Positions 1 to 55,087 are shown, counted from the stretch's first letter. The stretch is 64,000 nucleotides of DNA from Zeus faber (GCA_960531495.1 OY482846.1:8828441-8892440), one strand, 5' to 3'. The notes: generated by a model from the letters alone, not told the origin. Numbers and translations are program-made.

Positions 1-1107
1 AAATACGTTTTTAAGGCTTAAATGTTTTCCCCAATGCAGCACATTTGAATAAGGCTTGGATTGAAAAACAGTGATGGCTTTCCATTTACATACCCGTGTG
101 TGAAATATTCCAAAATCTTTTTCAGGGTCGTTCTTACAAATACTTGTTATGACAAGTAAGTCACTGGTTCGTGCATGTGCGCAGCGGAGGGGCCGAACAA
201 ATAACCGTTATCCACGGAAGGCTTGTACCAACACAACAGTGTGTTGGTACAGTTGGATGAAACTGAAGAACATGCAACGTAAAAAGGAGGAAATAACCGC
301 TTGTTGTGAAATTGTCTTTTTCTCTCGGCCCGTGTGTTATTGGGACGGAGGCCAGAGCAATTTTCACTGTAATCAAATGAGCATCGATCTCAGTGAGATG
401 ATGTCACTGGTCGGACATGATATAGTACACTGGTCAGCGACAGATTCTCTTGATTTTCCCCATTTAGGCTTTGAAGCCACACGTCGCAAGAACCAGCATT
501 CCCAATTGAAGCAGTAAATAATACTTTCGCGTCACCCAACCTCCATTACAGCGGCGTCATTGAAAGCTGTTTTGATCCCACGTTAACATTTTCAAAGGCT
601 TGGCAACAGTCGCAGTTGCACTTTAACCCCATTGGCGTAGACATGCCATGTGCAGGTCAGACGTACACCGGTACAGAATAACGTATCGGGCGTGTCCAGA
701 GCGAGAGATCGTGCTCCAACATAGCGCCGGGCGTGTGGGAGAAGCCGCCGCCTGTTTCCTAATGGACAAGATCCAGGGTCCGATGAAACCTTGTCCTTTG
801 CTGGGAAGTGTCCCGCTTCGCAAGGATTTTCTGAAGGTAGCGGCTTCGCAAGGGCTCTCGCTCTCGCTCGCTCTCGCTCGCTCTCGCTCTCGTTCCTTTC
901 TTCTCCTCCCCCTTACATCCCTCCATCCCTCCCTTCTTCCTTCTCCCCTCACAAATGAGTCATAGGCTGCTTTATTTCAAAGGGCAGCAGCTTCCTCTTC
1001 TGCTAATCTACTGTAGTGACGGAGAGCTCAAGCCCTTAATGAGGAGATGCAAGGTCTTTGACTGTGGCTCGCTGACTTACACCAGCAAATGAGATGCAAC
1101 ATGCGAG
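1..1107. other. Intergenic, no gene recognised
   Basis: An open frame at 149-517 (122 codons) has no recognisable domain. A CTCG-rich stretch lies at 858-892. Otherwise nothing seen. Confidence 0.5.
225..250. repeat. Perfect 11-bp inverted repeat
   Basis: GTACCAACACA (225-235), ACAG, TGTGTTGGTAC (240-250). Short hairpin without known role. Confidence 0.6.
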
Positions 1108-1320
1108 GTTCAAGGTTTTTATTGTCATCAGAACAACAAAGCAGCATGGAAGACGATATCTGTATCGTTGGCGATGAGATTCTTATACATAGAGCCAGCC
1201 ACAACAACAACAATCATAAAAAAAACCCACACATTATAAAAATAACATTAAATCATGAAATATAAATACAGTAAAAGTATATATGAATGTATGTAAACAG
1301 CTGAGTAAATAGAATACGTT
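1108..1320 (-). repeat. Fish interspersed repeat, TTTATTGTCA type
   Basis: GGTTCAAGGTTTTTATTGTC on the + strand is the inverse of a LINE/SINE-like 3' tail with a CAATAAA signal, followed by an A-rich stretch. Similar heads are at 54553 and 57890. Confidence 0.5.
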
Positions 1321-2285
1321 TACAAAAGTGCGGGATTTATTCATGGAAATTAGTGGGTGCTTGTGCCGCCTACTGGTCGACACTGTTGGCCATTCTGTGC
1401 GTCACCGTTCGCCGAGGTTGGACTTTATGCAAAACTTTGCGACGGTTTACTTTGCTATGAAGTGGATGTATTTGATTGCAACAGTTACAGTGAAATAGAC
1501 TGAATTTGATGCGGCCAGGGCCCAACTCCTAGAAAGATGAAACTTCCATTTGTGACTCTTTGTGTTAAAGGTGCATCTGTGGATCGTAGCTACTAAGTGA
1601 ATACGGACATCTAATATCTGCACAGAAAAGAATTGTTGGGAAGATTAAAGGAGTTTAGATTTGACTTTAATGTACTTTTTCACCTGCACCTATTAAACCC
1701 GTGTGGTGGTGTATGTCTGAATGGCTGCTGGGAGAGTTGGGGCACAGCAGTATGCGTGTAGTGGTTTTTGAATGAAACACCGTATTGACAATGCGAGGTC
1801 CTTCCTCCAGGCGTGTGGTTCACACTGGGACAGTTTCAGCGCCGCGTTTCATTCAGCTCTGAAAGCTTGGGCCGTTATCGATCAGCTTCTCATTGATCTC
1901 GCCTGATGTCTATCGATGCGGGCAGATGGCGGTGGAAGTCTGCGTGACCCATATGAGAAGCAGCGTTCACAGTGACTTTGTGCTCGGTAATGCGAAACAC
2001 AATCACAATAGATGTAACGTCCCATCACAAAAGTGTTGTGTTATGACATTATGACTTTAATACAGGAAAGTGAATAAGGGAAAAGTAAGCAGAGAAAATG
2101 TACCAATTTGGTTCAAAGCAAAGTGAAAGTGCAATGTGCACATGTAGGTTACACTACTGTATGTCAAGCAAAAAATGTCAATAAAAAAATTAATTCCCCA
2201 ATTTCTATTCATCATCATACTGTTCTTCAGTGACAGATTGGCCATCTGGCAATTAGGCAAATGCCAGAAGGGCCACCCTACTATA
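1321..2285. other. Intergenic, nothing recognised
   Basis: Unique-looking AT-balanced DNA; no ORF with known features. Confidence 0.5.
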
Positions 2286-2840
2286 GGCTGCCGAATCCCC
2301 ACGGGAAATGTGGCGTATGGATGATCGTTTTCCCGGTGTCGGCGTGGGGACCTGAGTCCTTCTGATCGAGGCTCACCCCACGGACGGTGTGAGACTGGTA
2401 ACCGCTCCATCTAAGGCTAAATACTGACACGATACCGATAGTCGACAAGTACTGTGAGGGAAAGTTGAAAAGAACTTTTGAAGAGAGACTTCAACAGGGC
2501 GTGACACCTTTAAGAGGTAAACGGGTGGGGTCCGAGCAGCCCGCCCGAGGGACTCAACCAGGCGGGTTAGGCTCGGCGACCCGGTGTCATGAGGATCCCC
2601 TCTTTAGGAACCTCCGCCAGGGCCTTGGACCGGCCCTCATCAGGTGCATTTCCTCCGCGGCGGGACTGGCTCTGGGTCGGCTTGGAAGGGCTAAGGGCAG
2701 AAGTGGCTGGCGGCTCCTCCTCCGGTCAGCGCTGATGTCAGCTACTCACCCGACCCGTCTCGAAAGGCCGACCAAGGTTAACGCACATCAGTTTCCCTCA
2801 GGATAGCTGGCGCCCGACACTCGCAGTTTTATCTGGTAAA
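2286..2840 (+). pseudogene. Dispersed 28S rRNA fragment with internal deletions
   Basis: Three collinear blocks recall vertebrate 28S: GCCGAATCCCC...GTGGCGTA...TCCTTCTGATCGAGGC to about 2402; CCATCTAAGGCTAAATAC...GGGAAAGTTGAAAAGAAC...AGAGGTAAACGGGTGGGG through the D2 region to GACCAAGG near 2777; and CCTCAGGATAGCTGGCG...CGCAGTTTTATC to 2840. Deletions lie between the blocks and many substitutions are present. A non-functional nuclear copy outside any rDNA array. Confidence 0.85.
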
Positions 2841-3580
2841 TTGCTATCTCAAGCTTTTTATGCGAACATTCGGGTGGGGTTGGTGTTGAGCCTCTCTGTT
2901 GCAAATGCCAGCGCCATGTTTTGATCCCAGTCCATCACTGCTAGGACAGAACATCAGTAGAACACCAATGAAAACCACCATCTTCAGTGATTAAGCTCAT
3001 TCATATTAATCATCTTGAGTCTTTTTTTAATTTAATCAAAATAAAATATTTAATCATATTAAATAATCCCCAGAGGAGTTGTGAACTGTGGCCTCACACA
3101 CTAATCCCATATGTGGGGTTAGCCCTAACCCAAACACATGAGCTGACAACCATCCCGAAATTCATGAACTTTAGTTTATGAACTAAGAATTATTTTAGAC
3201 TTTGGTCATGTCTGTTAATCTGTGAAAAAGAATAGTTGAAAGAGGAAGTTAAGAACCTGTCCTTAAAAATGTTCAAAGCACTTCCAGTTGGTGGCTTTTC
3301 TCCTGGCTGTTTGTTCATTTCAAATCAATACAGATGGGCAAAGATTTTTTTTCTGCCAATCAAAAACTTAAGCTCAACCTGTGAAAGCAGATGGAGTTGG
3401 CTCATCCCGGGAATTTCAGCGTGAACTAATGATCACAATATTATGATAGAGTTGTTTAAAAATGTATCAGTATAAATGTGTGTGAGGCCGGAAACCAGAG
3501 TCAGCGAAACAAGTGCGTGGTGTCTGATTCATAGTAAAACACAGTCACAGGGAAGCGTTTTGAAGCTGATAGACAGCGAC
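2841..3580. other. Intergenic, nothing recognised
   Basis: Short frames only. 2841-2892 may be a further eroded 28S piece, uncertain. Confidence 0.4.
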
Positions 3581-3651
3581 GGAGAGAGAGAGAGAGAGAG
3601 ATGGAGAGAGAGAGAGAGAGTGTGTGAGTGAGGGAGACAGGGAGAGAGAGA

Positions 3652-3690
<39 letters not shown>

Positions 3691-3702
3691 CGTGAGAGAG
3701 AA
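3581..3702. repeat. Interrupted (GA)n microsatellite
   Basis: About 120 bp of GA repeats with a few ATG and TGTG breaks. Confidence 0.95.
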
Positions 3703-3774
3703 ATAGTTAATCAAATCTTTGTGAATGAGGAGAGAAACCTCTCTCACCACCCCCCCTATCAGTTGGCTCCCAGT

Positions 3775-3775
<1 letters not shown>

Positions 3776-3808
<33 letters not shown>

Positions 3809-3821
3809 GGGGGGGGGGGGG
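3776..3821. repeat. (GT)n followed by a G16 run
   Basis: (GT)15 runs into sixteen G at 3806-3821, a sequence able to form quadruplexes. Confidence 0.95.
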
Positions 3822-4492
3822 CGTAATTAAAACGATCAGCTCATATGAGTCAGACAGTATGTGTATGTATATATGTGTGTTTGTATGGGTGTGTGTGTGC
3901 GTGCGTGTGTGTGCAGCTGAATTTCGGAGGATGATCTGCAGTGAGTCGCCCAATAAGACGGGGAACATCACAGATTCCGGTTTCTAACAACCAACCCCCC
4001 CCGCCTCCATCTCCACCCCTCCACCTCTCCACCCATCCATCGTTTCCTATCTCTACCTTTGAGCAGTGAGGCTATTTATAGCTGGAGTAAGCATGTGTAT
4101 GTGAGGGAGGGAGGCCTAGAACGAGAGAGAGAGAGCTGGAGAGAAAGAGAAGAGAGAGAGAGAGTGGACCATGCATGCACCATGCCTCAGGTCCACTCTC
4201 CCTCTCTCTCCATCACTCTCTCGACCTCATCCTCCCTCGCCCTCTCTCTCTCTGTCTCTTGCTCCTTTCTCCCCTCCTCCCTCATCTCATTAACACTCGC
4301 CTCTCCCCCTCTCCCCCTCTCCCCCTCTCCTCCACCTCCTCCTCTCTGCGGTGAAGCCGTCATAGTTGGATGACTGTGGGTGAAGCTGACGTTGCTCACT
4401 CACGTCCACCGACTCTCTTCCCTCCATCCTTCCTTCCCCTCCTCTCTCTCAGCAGAGGGGAAGCATTTGATTCTTGGTTGAAAGGGGATTTC

Positions 4493-4493
<1 letters not shown>

Positions 4494-4538
<45 letters not shown>

Positions 4539-4543
4539 GGATG

Positions 4544-4626
<83 letters not shown>

Positions 4627-4635
4627 GGATGGATG

Positions 4636-4726
<91 letters not shown>

Positions 4727-4783
4727 GGATGGATAGATGGATGGATAGATAGATAGATAGATAGATAGATGGATAGATTGATG
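4494..4783. repeat. (GATA)n with GATG variants
   Basis: About 290 bp of GATA repeats with GGAT interruptions. Intergenic, upstream of evl. Confidence 0.97.
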
Positions 4784-5176
4784 GGGCAATATGTTAAAAA
4801 AGGACAAAGATATTGTCTACTTATTATTGCTTACATTAAAGTGGTAATCCATCACATTGTTTGTGTTGGGTGGATGACAATACACATCCCAGAATTCAAT
4901 TAACCATCCAGGTTTGATGTATATCCGGTATTTTTTTGTGACTGTTCATCCATATCGACAGTTTACCGACCAGAACTAGCTACTCAGAAAAGGTGGACCC
5001 CGCCACCAATTTTCAACAAAATGATAACTAAATCATTTCATGGATTACCATTTTAATTTGAATTTCTTTCTAAATATTTTGATGATTGCTGGTGGTTTAC
5101 GGGGCAGTTTGGTCTGAGCAGTGATCTGATTTGTTAGCTGCTTTGTAGCTCATTGTTGTCTGACCTTGGAGATGAT

Positions 5177-5197
5177 TCACACACAACACACACACAC

Positions 5198-5268
<71 letters not shown>
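5177..5268. repeat. (CA)n microsatellite
   Basis: Nearly pure CA over about 90 bp. Confidence 0.97.
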
Positions 5269-5271
<3 letters not shown>

Positions 5272-5388
5272 TAACATCAGTTGGTCTGGTAGCGTTTCAC
5301 CTGCAGTCTCCCTCCACATGGCTCCCTAAATCCTCTTTTTTATCTCCTTTCTATCCCTCTATCTCTCTCTTCTCCTCCCCACTCTGCC

Positions 5389-5551
5389 TTGCTCTCTCTC
5401 TCTCTCTCCCTCCCCCCCCCCCCTCTCTCTCTCTTTCTCGCTTGCTGTGTGTCATTTACAAGGCCATCCCTCCTGCTGCATCCTAATAGCTGGCTTGTTA
5501 CAGTAGCACTTGGCTGGACGCTCTCTCTTTCTCTCTGGGTCTCTGCGGGTG

Positions 5552-5619
<68 letters not shown>

Positions 5620-5702
5620 TAATATAATGGAGGTGTGTAGCCGTGAGGATTAGGACGCAATCTGAGTGTGTGTAAGAGAGGGGTGGGGGGTGGGGGGGGG
5701 GA
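5389..5702. repeat. (CT)n/(CA)n blocks and a G-rich run
   Basis: CT-rich 5389-5440, (CT)24 5553-5600, (CA)9 to 5619, then GGGGTGGGGGG-type runs 5681-5700. Confidence 0.9.
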
Positions 5703-6431
5703 CTCGCTCTCCCTCTCCCCCTCTCATCATCTGTTCATCTTTTCCACTTTCATGTGTCCCTCCCCCACAATTTCTCTCCCTCTCCCTCTATTCCTCTCTC
5801 TCTCTTTAACTCCCCCAGCCCCCCCTACTATTCACCCCTTGCTACCTGTCTGTCCATCTGTCCACTCCCTCCATCCCCTTCACTCACTCCACCTGTTTTT
5901 CCTTTCACTCTGTATAAATCCCTATATGCCTTTCGATCTCTCTCTCTCTTTTTGTTCCGAAACCATTCCGTGGTTCCTCATCTTCTCTTCTACGCCCCTC
6001 CACGCAGATAGACAGACAGAGAAACATACAGACAGCTAGAAAGAGAGACAGAAAGGGTTACATTTAAATGGACTTGGAGGAGATTCGATCTCGATCAGAT
6101 ATCCGCCCTCAACACTCTTTCTTCGAGAGTCAATCCAATAATATTTCTTTCGTGCTCATCTGTGAAGAAAGACCCCGTGGATGAGAGAGAAACTCGTAGA
6201 TACTTATCTGCCCAGGTTCCATATCTCGGTTCTGGGCCTTATCTTTCAGTCGCTTTTGTGTCAAAACGTTTCTCAAAGAGAAGGATTTTATCAGTGAAGT
6301 TGTTACAGAGTCCTGTTTGGTTCCTTGGTCAGATGGTCTAATGTGTGGAGTCACCACAGCACTCGAGGAACCCAATAATGGCCGCTGCGATGGTTCACAA
6401 ACGCTATCAAGGCACTGAACCTGCCATTATA

Positions 6432-7253
6432 CAGCGATCAGCCACAACATTAAAACCACCACTAATAACCTCGAATATTGTGAAGCTTTCCCCTGTGCCG
6501 CCAAAACAGCTCTGACCCGTGGAGGCATGGACTCCACTAGACCTCTGAAGGTGTCCTGTGGTATCTGGTACCAAGACTTTAGCAGCAGATCCTTTAAGTC
6601 CTGGAAGTTGTGAGGTGGGGCCCCCATGGATCGGGCTTGTTGTTCCAGCACATCCCACAGATGCTCCATCGGAACCTAACCCCAACCATCCACATGATGA
6701 TTCATGATTCGTGATTCATCAGACCAGGCCACCTTCTTCCATTCCTGCACGGTCCAGTTCAGATGCTCATTGTAGGCGCTTTCAGCGGTGGACAGGGGTC
6801 AGCGTGGACACTCTGACCAGTCTGCGGCTACACAGCCCCATACACAACAAGCTGTGATGCACTGTGTGTTATGACACCTTTCTATCATAGCAGCATTAAC
6901 TTTTTCACCAGTTTGTGCTACAGTAGCTCTTCTGAGGGATCAGACCAGACAGGCTAGACTTCACTCCCCACATGCATCAATGAGCCTTGGGCATCCATGA
7001 CACTGTCACCGGTTGTCCTTCCTTGGACCACTTTTGGTAGGTACTAACCGCTGCATTCAAGGAATACCCCACAAGACCTGTAGTTCGGAGATGCTCTGAC
7101 CCAGTCTTATAGCCATCACGATTTGACCCTTGTCATAGTCGCTTCAAGAACTGACTGTTCACTTGCTGCCTAATATATCCCACCTCTTGACAGGCGCCAT
7201 CGGAACGAGATTACTTCACCTATCAATGTTTCTATCGTTGTGTCTGACCGATT
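6432..7253 (-). mobile_element. Tc1-like transposon copy 1, internally deleted
   Basis: Flanked by TA. The left terminal repeat contains GATCAGCCACAACATTAAAA; the right is a degenerate inverse copy ending TGTCTGACCGA. On the minus strand it carries an N-terminal HTH part and a C-terminal part (EHLWDVLEQQARSM, QDTFRGLVESMPPRVRAVLA), but the middle, including the second catalytic Asp, is missing near 6675-6690. Confidence 0.85.
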
Positions 7254-8558
7254 TACCAGGTGGTCTAATTCAAAATGGCTGATTTTGAGATTATAAAAAA
7301 TAGTTTTCCAGGAAGAAATGGATGATGAAGGTAAAAATTTAGGGGAAATGCATTGCACCACTTGGAAAAATCTTAATCCAAATATATTCTTCAGACTGCA
7401 TTTCAGTTAAGACCAACTCAAATCACAGATACAAAGTGTAAGTTCAATATAATATTAGTTTCTTCTTCCCACCCTTATTGTTCGACCTTTTCAATATCTC
7501 CACTGTGAGAAACTAAAGGTCTTGGTTGATTAAACTAGGTCATTATGGCTCCACAGAAAAGTTCAATATGCGAAAACCAGTGAATCAGACAAGGAGGAGG
7601 AAATTGGGCTGAAATCAAAAATTTAAAGAAAACAGCTTTTATTTCAACATTTTGATAAATGACTGTGATTTCTCTGCCACAGTGGAATGAACACTACAGT
7701 AAGCTGCATGCACTATGCAGCACTACCTTCCTGTCTTCCTTGTTTGGTAACCAGGTTATATATATAAATGTATTTTATTCCACTGTAATGAATACGGTGT
7801 TCTCCAGTGAGAAGTACGAAACCGCAGATTAAAGGAAACGGGAATGAGGCCGAGACTCATTGGGGGGGTGGGGGGTGACACGTGTGGTGCAGCATGTGTC
7901 AAGAGGTGTAAAAAAAAAGAAAAATGCTCCGTAAACCAAATCACTCCACATAAATAGACCTTTCAATCAACCACGTTCCCACGTGTTTCCATCAACATGC
8001 ACCTCGGGTGTTTGTGTTTTCTGACCGCATCATTTTCCCTGTTGTCAGCTATTGGAATAATGAAACGTGTTATCCCACCATGGTATGGCAGATGTGGGCC
8101 GGAGCTCGGAGCAGCCGGGCCTGTGCTCCAAAGAGGAGGGAGGGAGGGAGGGAGGGAGGGAGAGGTTTTTGCGGGGATCTAAATACGGGGAGGGTTTTAT
8201 TGGTTTTACTGGAGGTCTGCTGCACCGTGACGCCACTTCCTCGGGAGAAGATTAGTTCCGTGGCCACTCTACTAATATCACATCTAATCTACGTGCATCT
8301 GGAGAGTGAGGGATGCTGTGAAAGAAAAAAATGTAACTCGGTTAAAGACAGCATGGACCATAAAGATGTATTTTGTTGCACCGGAATATACACAGGACTA
8401 TGACATGGTGTCTAGCAAAGTGTTGTTCACGTTCATCACTTTCATGAGCATTCTGGATAATATCACTAAGTAATGCCACAAAGTTTCATTTGAGTAATGC
8501 TGCTTGATTTGGTTAACCACCTGCGTCTGGCAGCTGACTGCGATTACAAGCTGCCAAA

Positions 8559-8561
<3 letters not shown>
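7254..8561. other. Intergenic, nothing recognised
   Basis: A GGGGGGGTGGGGGGT run (7861-7875) and (GGGA)n (8136-8161) only. Confidence 0.5.
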
Positions 8562-8624
<63 letters not shown>

Positions 8625-8640
8625 TGTGTGTGTGTGTGTG
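8562..8640. repeat. (GT)n microsatellite
   Basis: About 79 bp of GT with one TATG break. Confidence 0.97.
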
Positions 8641-8649
8641 TACATGTTT

Positions 8650-9029
8650 GTTAGGGATGGGCCATTTATCTGTATAATATTGTTATTGTAATTATTATTG
8701 TGACTAGATATTGTCTGGGATTTTGGTTCACACAATATTGCGATTTAGTTAAACGTCATCATTAAGGATCATTACAGTAAAATGATGTACTTTTCTGAAA
8801 TTCATAGACTGTTCCACCTCCTCTAATCAATGCCTCTACCTTCTTGGTCATAAATATTCAAATAACTGATCTCTTAAATATTTCTTGTGTGTAAAAATCC
8901 TATGAAAGCACCAATGGTCTGAAAATGCACCAATAATCCCCAATAATCCACAAAATACTGTCAAATTATCATCAAATATCAAATATAATATATCATGATA
9001 TTTGATTTGGTCAATATCGCCCAGCTCCA

Positions 9030-9030
<1 letters not shown>
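8650..9030 (+). repeat. Dispersed repeat family B, copy 1
   Basis: Shares ATTGCGAT..AGTTAAACGTC, CAATGC.TCTACC.TCTTGGTCAT, TTTCTTGTGTGTAAA and a TCAATATC.C.CAG end with 24815-25130. Confidence 0.7.
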
Positions 9031-9072
<42 letters not shown>

Positions 9073-9079
9073 TGTGTAT
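9031..9079. repeat. (TG)n microsatellite
   Basis: About 49 bp directly after family B copy 1. Confidence 0.95.
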
Positions 9080-9328
9080 ACCGGGCAATACCACCTCGAA
9101 TCAGATGGAGGAAAGACAGGAGCCATCAAATAAATTATCCTCTGTCGCTCCTCCCCCTCATCCCTCCCTCCCCATTCTCCCTCTCCTCTCCTCTCCTCTC
9201 TTCTCTTCCATCTCTCCGTGCAGGCTTACGCATCTCGGCCTCGGCCAATCAGCTGGCGGAGAGAGATGGAAGAGGATGGGGGGGGGGGTTAGGACCAGGG
9301 CTGGCGGCCCATTGCTCTTGTCACAGCT

Positions 9329-9770
9329 GGGAGAGGAGGGGAGGAGAGTGAGAGAGAGAGAGAGAGGGAGGTAGAAAAGGAAGGGAGGGAGAGAGAGAGA
9401 GGGAGGGCTGGAGGAGAGAGAGGGGGAGGGAAGGGAGGGAGAAAGAGAGGGAGGGCTGGAGAAGAGAGGGAGGGAGGGAAGGGAGGGAGAGAGGGAGAGA
9501 GGGAGCTCTGGGGGAGGGAGGGAGAGAGAGGGAGGGCTGGAGGAGGGAGGGAGGTAATCCAATGAGACGTACAGAGAGAGGAGAGGCGGTGTGAGGGCAA
9601 CGCCTCAAAGCACCGGGAACCTCTCTTTCTCTCCCTCGCTCTCGTTCTCTCACTCTCTCTCTCTCTCCCCCTCTGCCCCTCTGTTTTCCCTCCCACCCTC
9701 TGCATCTCCTTCTCTCTCGCTCTCTCTCTCTCACTCTCGCTCTCTCACTCTCTAGAGCGTGAAAAAAAAA
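9329..9770. repeat. Polypurine block (9329-9554) and polypyrimidine block (9617-9755)
   Basis: GGGA/GAGA-rich + strand for about 225 bp, including six near-copies of GAGGGAGGGCTGGAG, then CTCT-rich for about 140 bp. The two can pair with each other as an inverted structure. About 0.7 kb before the evl start codon. Confidence 0.9.
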
Positions 9771-10485
9771 AAAAAACCCGAAAGGACTCTCCTCTCCCAT
9801 TCAGTCAGCTTTATCCACGGCTGAGGGCAGCGCTCATATTTAGAATCGTCTCCTCCTTTTCCCCCCGCTCTTCTATTCTTTCTTCTTTTTTGTTGCAATC
9901 TCTACTCCACCCGCTAAAAAGGATGAAGTGGTGACCAAAAAAAAGGAAAGAAGAAAAGAAACAGGATTACAGTATATCTGTTTTGTTCTGTTTCACCCCA
10001 GAGAGAGAGAGAGAAACCGGCATTGGGCGTCATCCATTTGAGTCATCTTTGTTCCGCGCTTCCAGCTGCTGAATGTGCAGAGGCTGCTCGTGGGGAAATA
10101 GGTTAGTGTGCCTGCTCTGAGCCAGTCGGCCGAGGTGATTGAGCGTTCTCTGCACAGAGGAAGCGGTCGAGCAGGAGGAGGCGCACAGGTGGAGGGGTGG
10201 TGGGGTGGGGGGGTGCCCGCCCGGTGGTAGCGATCCTCCAGTCTGTCCGAGGAGAGGAAAGGGGCTGACCTGGGAATGCCATCCCTGGACTCAGACCTTT
10301 CCCTTTAGTTGGAACGCAGTGTGGCAAACGCCAGCGGAGGTTGGAGATTTTCACCAGACACTGAAATAAGAAATAAGAAGAGGATCGAACAGGCAAAGAC
10401 GTTGGAAGGCGGCGCGAGGAGTCTTTCGGTCTTTCATTGTCGGAGCTGACCCGTTGCGTCTGCCGCGTCGGCGGGGGTCGGCGTC
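9770..10485 (+). promoter_or_regulatory. evl: Probable promoter and 5' leader of evl exon 1
   Basis: GC- and CpG-rich DNA directly upstream of the exon 1 ATG, following a polypyrimidine tract. No TATA box or clear Inr can be assigned and the transcription start is not visible. This is inference from position and base composition. Confidence 0.4.
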
Positions 10486-52658
<42,173 letters not shown>

Positions 52659-53567
52659 TCTTTGGGAGTTCTTGAGGCTCGACCCCTCACCCTTCAGACC
52701 GCCGCCCGTGCAGCTCCCGCTGTGGTTGCTGCGTCAGGAAAGGAGGCGCAGACTGTGACATCTGTTCGTTCTGTGTTTGAGGTGATGGAGCGGCGTGCCC
52801 ATGCTGCTGCAGCTCCTCACAGCTGTCTCTTTTACCATTTCCGTTTTCGTCGCCACACCAAGAGATGGGCGGGGCCGCGCTCTTGCACTGATCCCTATGA
52901 TTTGTTGAAACTTCCGTCTGTTTGATAACCCAGTCAGTCCCCGTCTTCAGCATCAATGAAAATAGGATAAAAATTCACATTTGCTTTTCCTTTCTCTTTT
53001 TTCTTCAAAAGTTTGTATTGAGATTTTTGTTGTTACTATTGCTATCATCTTTTTCATTATGATTACTATCATTTTATGATTGTGGATGTAATGATGTTAC
53101 TATCAGTAGTAGAAGTAGTGTAGGCACAATGGTAATTATGATGGAAATATGATAGTAATGATAATGGTATTCGTTATTGTTGCACATTATTTAATATCAG
53201 CCTTTTGTATTTTACACGAGTCAAGTTCATTTCAAGTTTTTTTTATGATTGTGTTGCAAGAACATGACATTTTTATTTCTCATCATCTGATCTGAATATT
53301 TTTTTAATCCTTTTTGTGTAATTGACAGGCCTTGACCTGAGATAAAGGGTGAAACTATTGTTCTTTGGATATTGCAATCTTATGAAGAAAGAAAAAACAC
53401 ACCAGAGTATTTGTGATCATGTTGTTAATAAAATGTTTATTGGCTGCAAAGATATGGTGAAGTATTATTCATTTTCAAAATTTCCTTTTATGACCAAGTG
53501 CTTCCTGGTTTGACAATAAAAAAAAAATATATATATACATGCTAAGTTTAAAATGAAGTCAAATAAA
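52659..53567 (+). other. evl: evl 3' UTR with candidate poly(A) signals
   Basis: Follows the evl stop. AATAAA hexamers lie at 53427-53432, 53515-53520 and 53562-53567; the first sits in a T-rich end after about 770 nt of UTR and the last is followed by a GT-rich stretch. An 87-residue open frame at 52662-52925 has no recognisable domain and is taken as UTR. Confidence 0.6.
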
Positions 53568-53880
53568 ACTGTGAACAATGTCTTGGATAAATGAGGTTGT
53601 CTCTTTCAATTTTTTCCCATTTCATCTTTTTTTTGTGCGCTCTGTTGACCCTGCATGCACCTTTTATTTGGTCTCAGAATTTCACTTTTATAAAAAAGGT
53701 ATTTCAAAGCACTGAAGGTTATTTTCTCATGGAGTGCTTTCTATTGTCTACTGCTCTCTACTCTGCAGTAAAATACACTGGGTGTAATAGACTGACTCTG
53801 CTTTTGTGTTATTCAACGATGAAACAGATCTTGATTTAGATGCTGTGACACTAATTGGCCAAAAGAAATTGTATATATAT

Positions 53881-54552
53881 ACGATCAGCCACAAAATTAA
53901 AACCACTGACAGGTAAAGTGAATGACATTGATCATCTCGTTCCAATGGCACTTGTCAAGGGGTGGGAGATATTAGGCGGCAAGTGACCAGTCCAGTTCTT
54001 GAAGTTGATGTGAAGCAGGAAAAATGGATAAGCGTGAGGATCTGAGCCACTTTGACAAGGACCAAATTGTGATGGCTAGACGACTGGGTCAGAGCATCTC
54101 CAAAATGGCAGGTCTTGTGGGGTATTCCCAGTATGCAGTGGTTAGTATCTACCAAAAGTGGTCCAAGGAAGGACAACCGGTGAACCGGCGACAGGGTCAT
54201 GGGCGCCCAAGGCTCATTGATGCACGTGGGAAGTGAAGTCTAGCCCGTCTGGTTCAATCCCACAGAAGAGCTACTGTAGCACTAATTGCTGAAAAAGGGT
54301 GCGTGTGTGTTGTTTACCTGTGGAAGAGATGGCACCAGGATGCACTATGGGAAGAAGCCAAGCCGACGAGGCAGTGTGATGCTCTGGGCAATGTTCTGCC
54401 GGGAAACCTAGGCCGTCCTGGCATTCACGTGGATGTTTCTTTGATGCATATCACCTACCTAAACATTGTATTGAATCGTTTAATCAAGTACACCCCTTCA
54501 CTGATGGCAGTGGCCTCTTTCAGCAGAATAATACACCCGACCACACTGCAAA
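53881..54552 (+). mobile_element. Tc1-like transposon copy 2, 5' part, broken
   Basis: Same family as the elements at 6432 and 58531. Begins ACGATCAGCCACAAAATTAA after a TA run, with the transposase N-terminus [20 protein letters not shown] at 54024. An internal deletion lies near 54300, and the copy stops where an A-rich repeat begins near 54553. No right end seen. It lies between evl and yy1. Confidence 0.85.
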
Positions 54553-54910
54553 AAGATTCAAGATTCAAGATTTTTTATTTGTCACATACATATACATACT
54601 TTCATACATATATGCAGTGAAATGTAATGCAACGCACCCGGTGATAACACACAATATGTCCTCGGAAAAAAAGAAATAAAAATAAAGAATTCCTTTCTAA
54701 TAGACCGACTAACTGACTCCTAAAACGTAATACAGTAAGTTGAATACTTATAGAATAAGATAAAAATATATAGAATAAAATACAATAAAAATAAAATGAA
54801 ATAAAATGGAATAGATAGAGGGAATATGCCTATGTATGTACAGATATGTGCAATTAAAAAAACAAAATTGTTCAGGAATGGTGAATGTAAAACGACCAAA
54901 TACCATATAA
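54553..54910 (-). repeat. Fish interspersed repeat, TTTATTTGTCACAT type, A-rich
   Basis: Starts ATTCAAGATTCAAGATTTTT and TATTTGTCACATAC, has GCAGTGAAATG, then A-rich sequence with many AATAAAATA words. It truncates the Tc1-like copy at 53881. Confidence 0.55.
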
Positions 54911-55087
54911 ATTGACCATATATAGAAAAAGCACTGGACGGATGGTCTTTATTGGCCCTTTTTTGGAAGTTGTTAAAACTAGTGGAATGCAATTCGTATT
55001 ACCCATATTCTATTGGCCTGAATTCATTTCATACTGCCATCTGGAGACCAGATGGGACATAGAACGACATAACCGGTGGTTAAGAAA

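Noticed and set aside
149..517. 122-codon open frame near the left edge
   Set aside because: No domain, no splice pattern and no resemblance to a known protein; in an AT/GC-mixed region such length occurs by chance.
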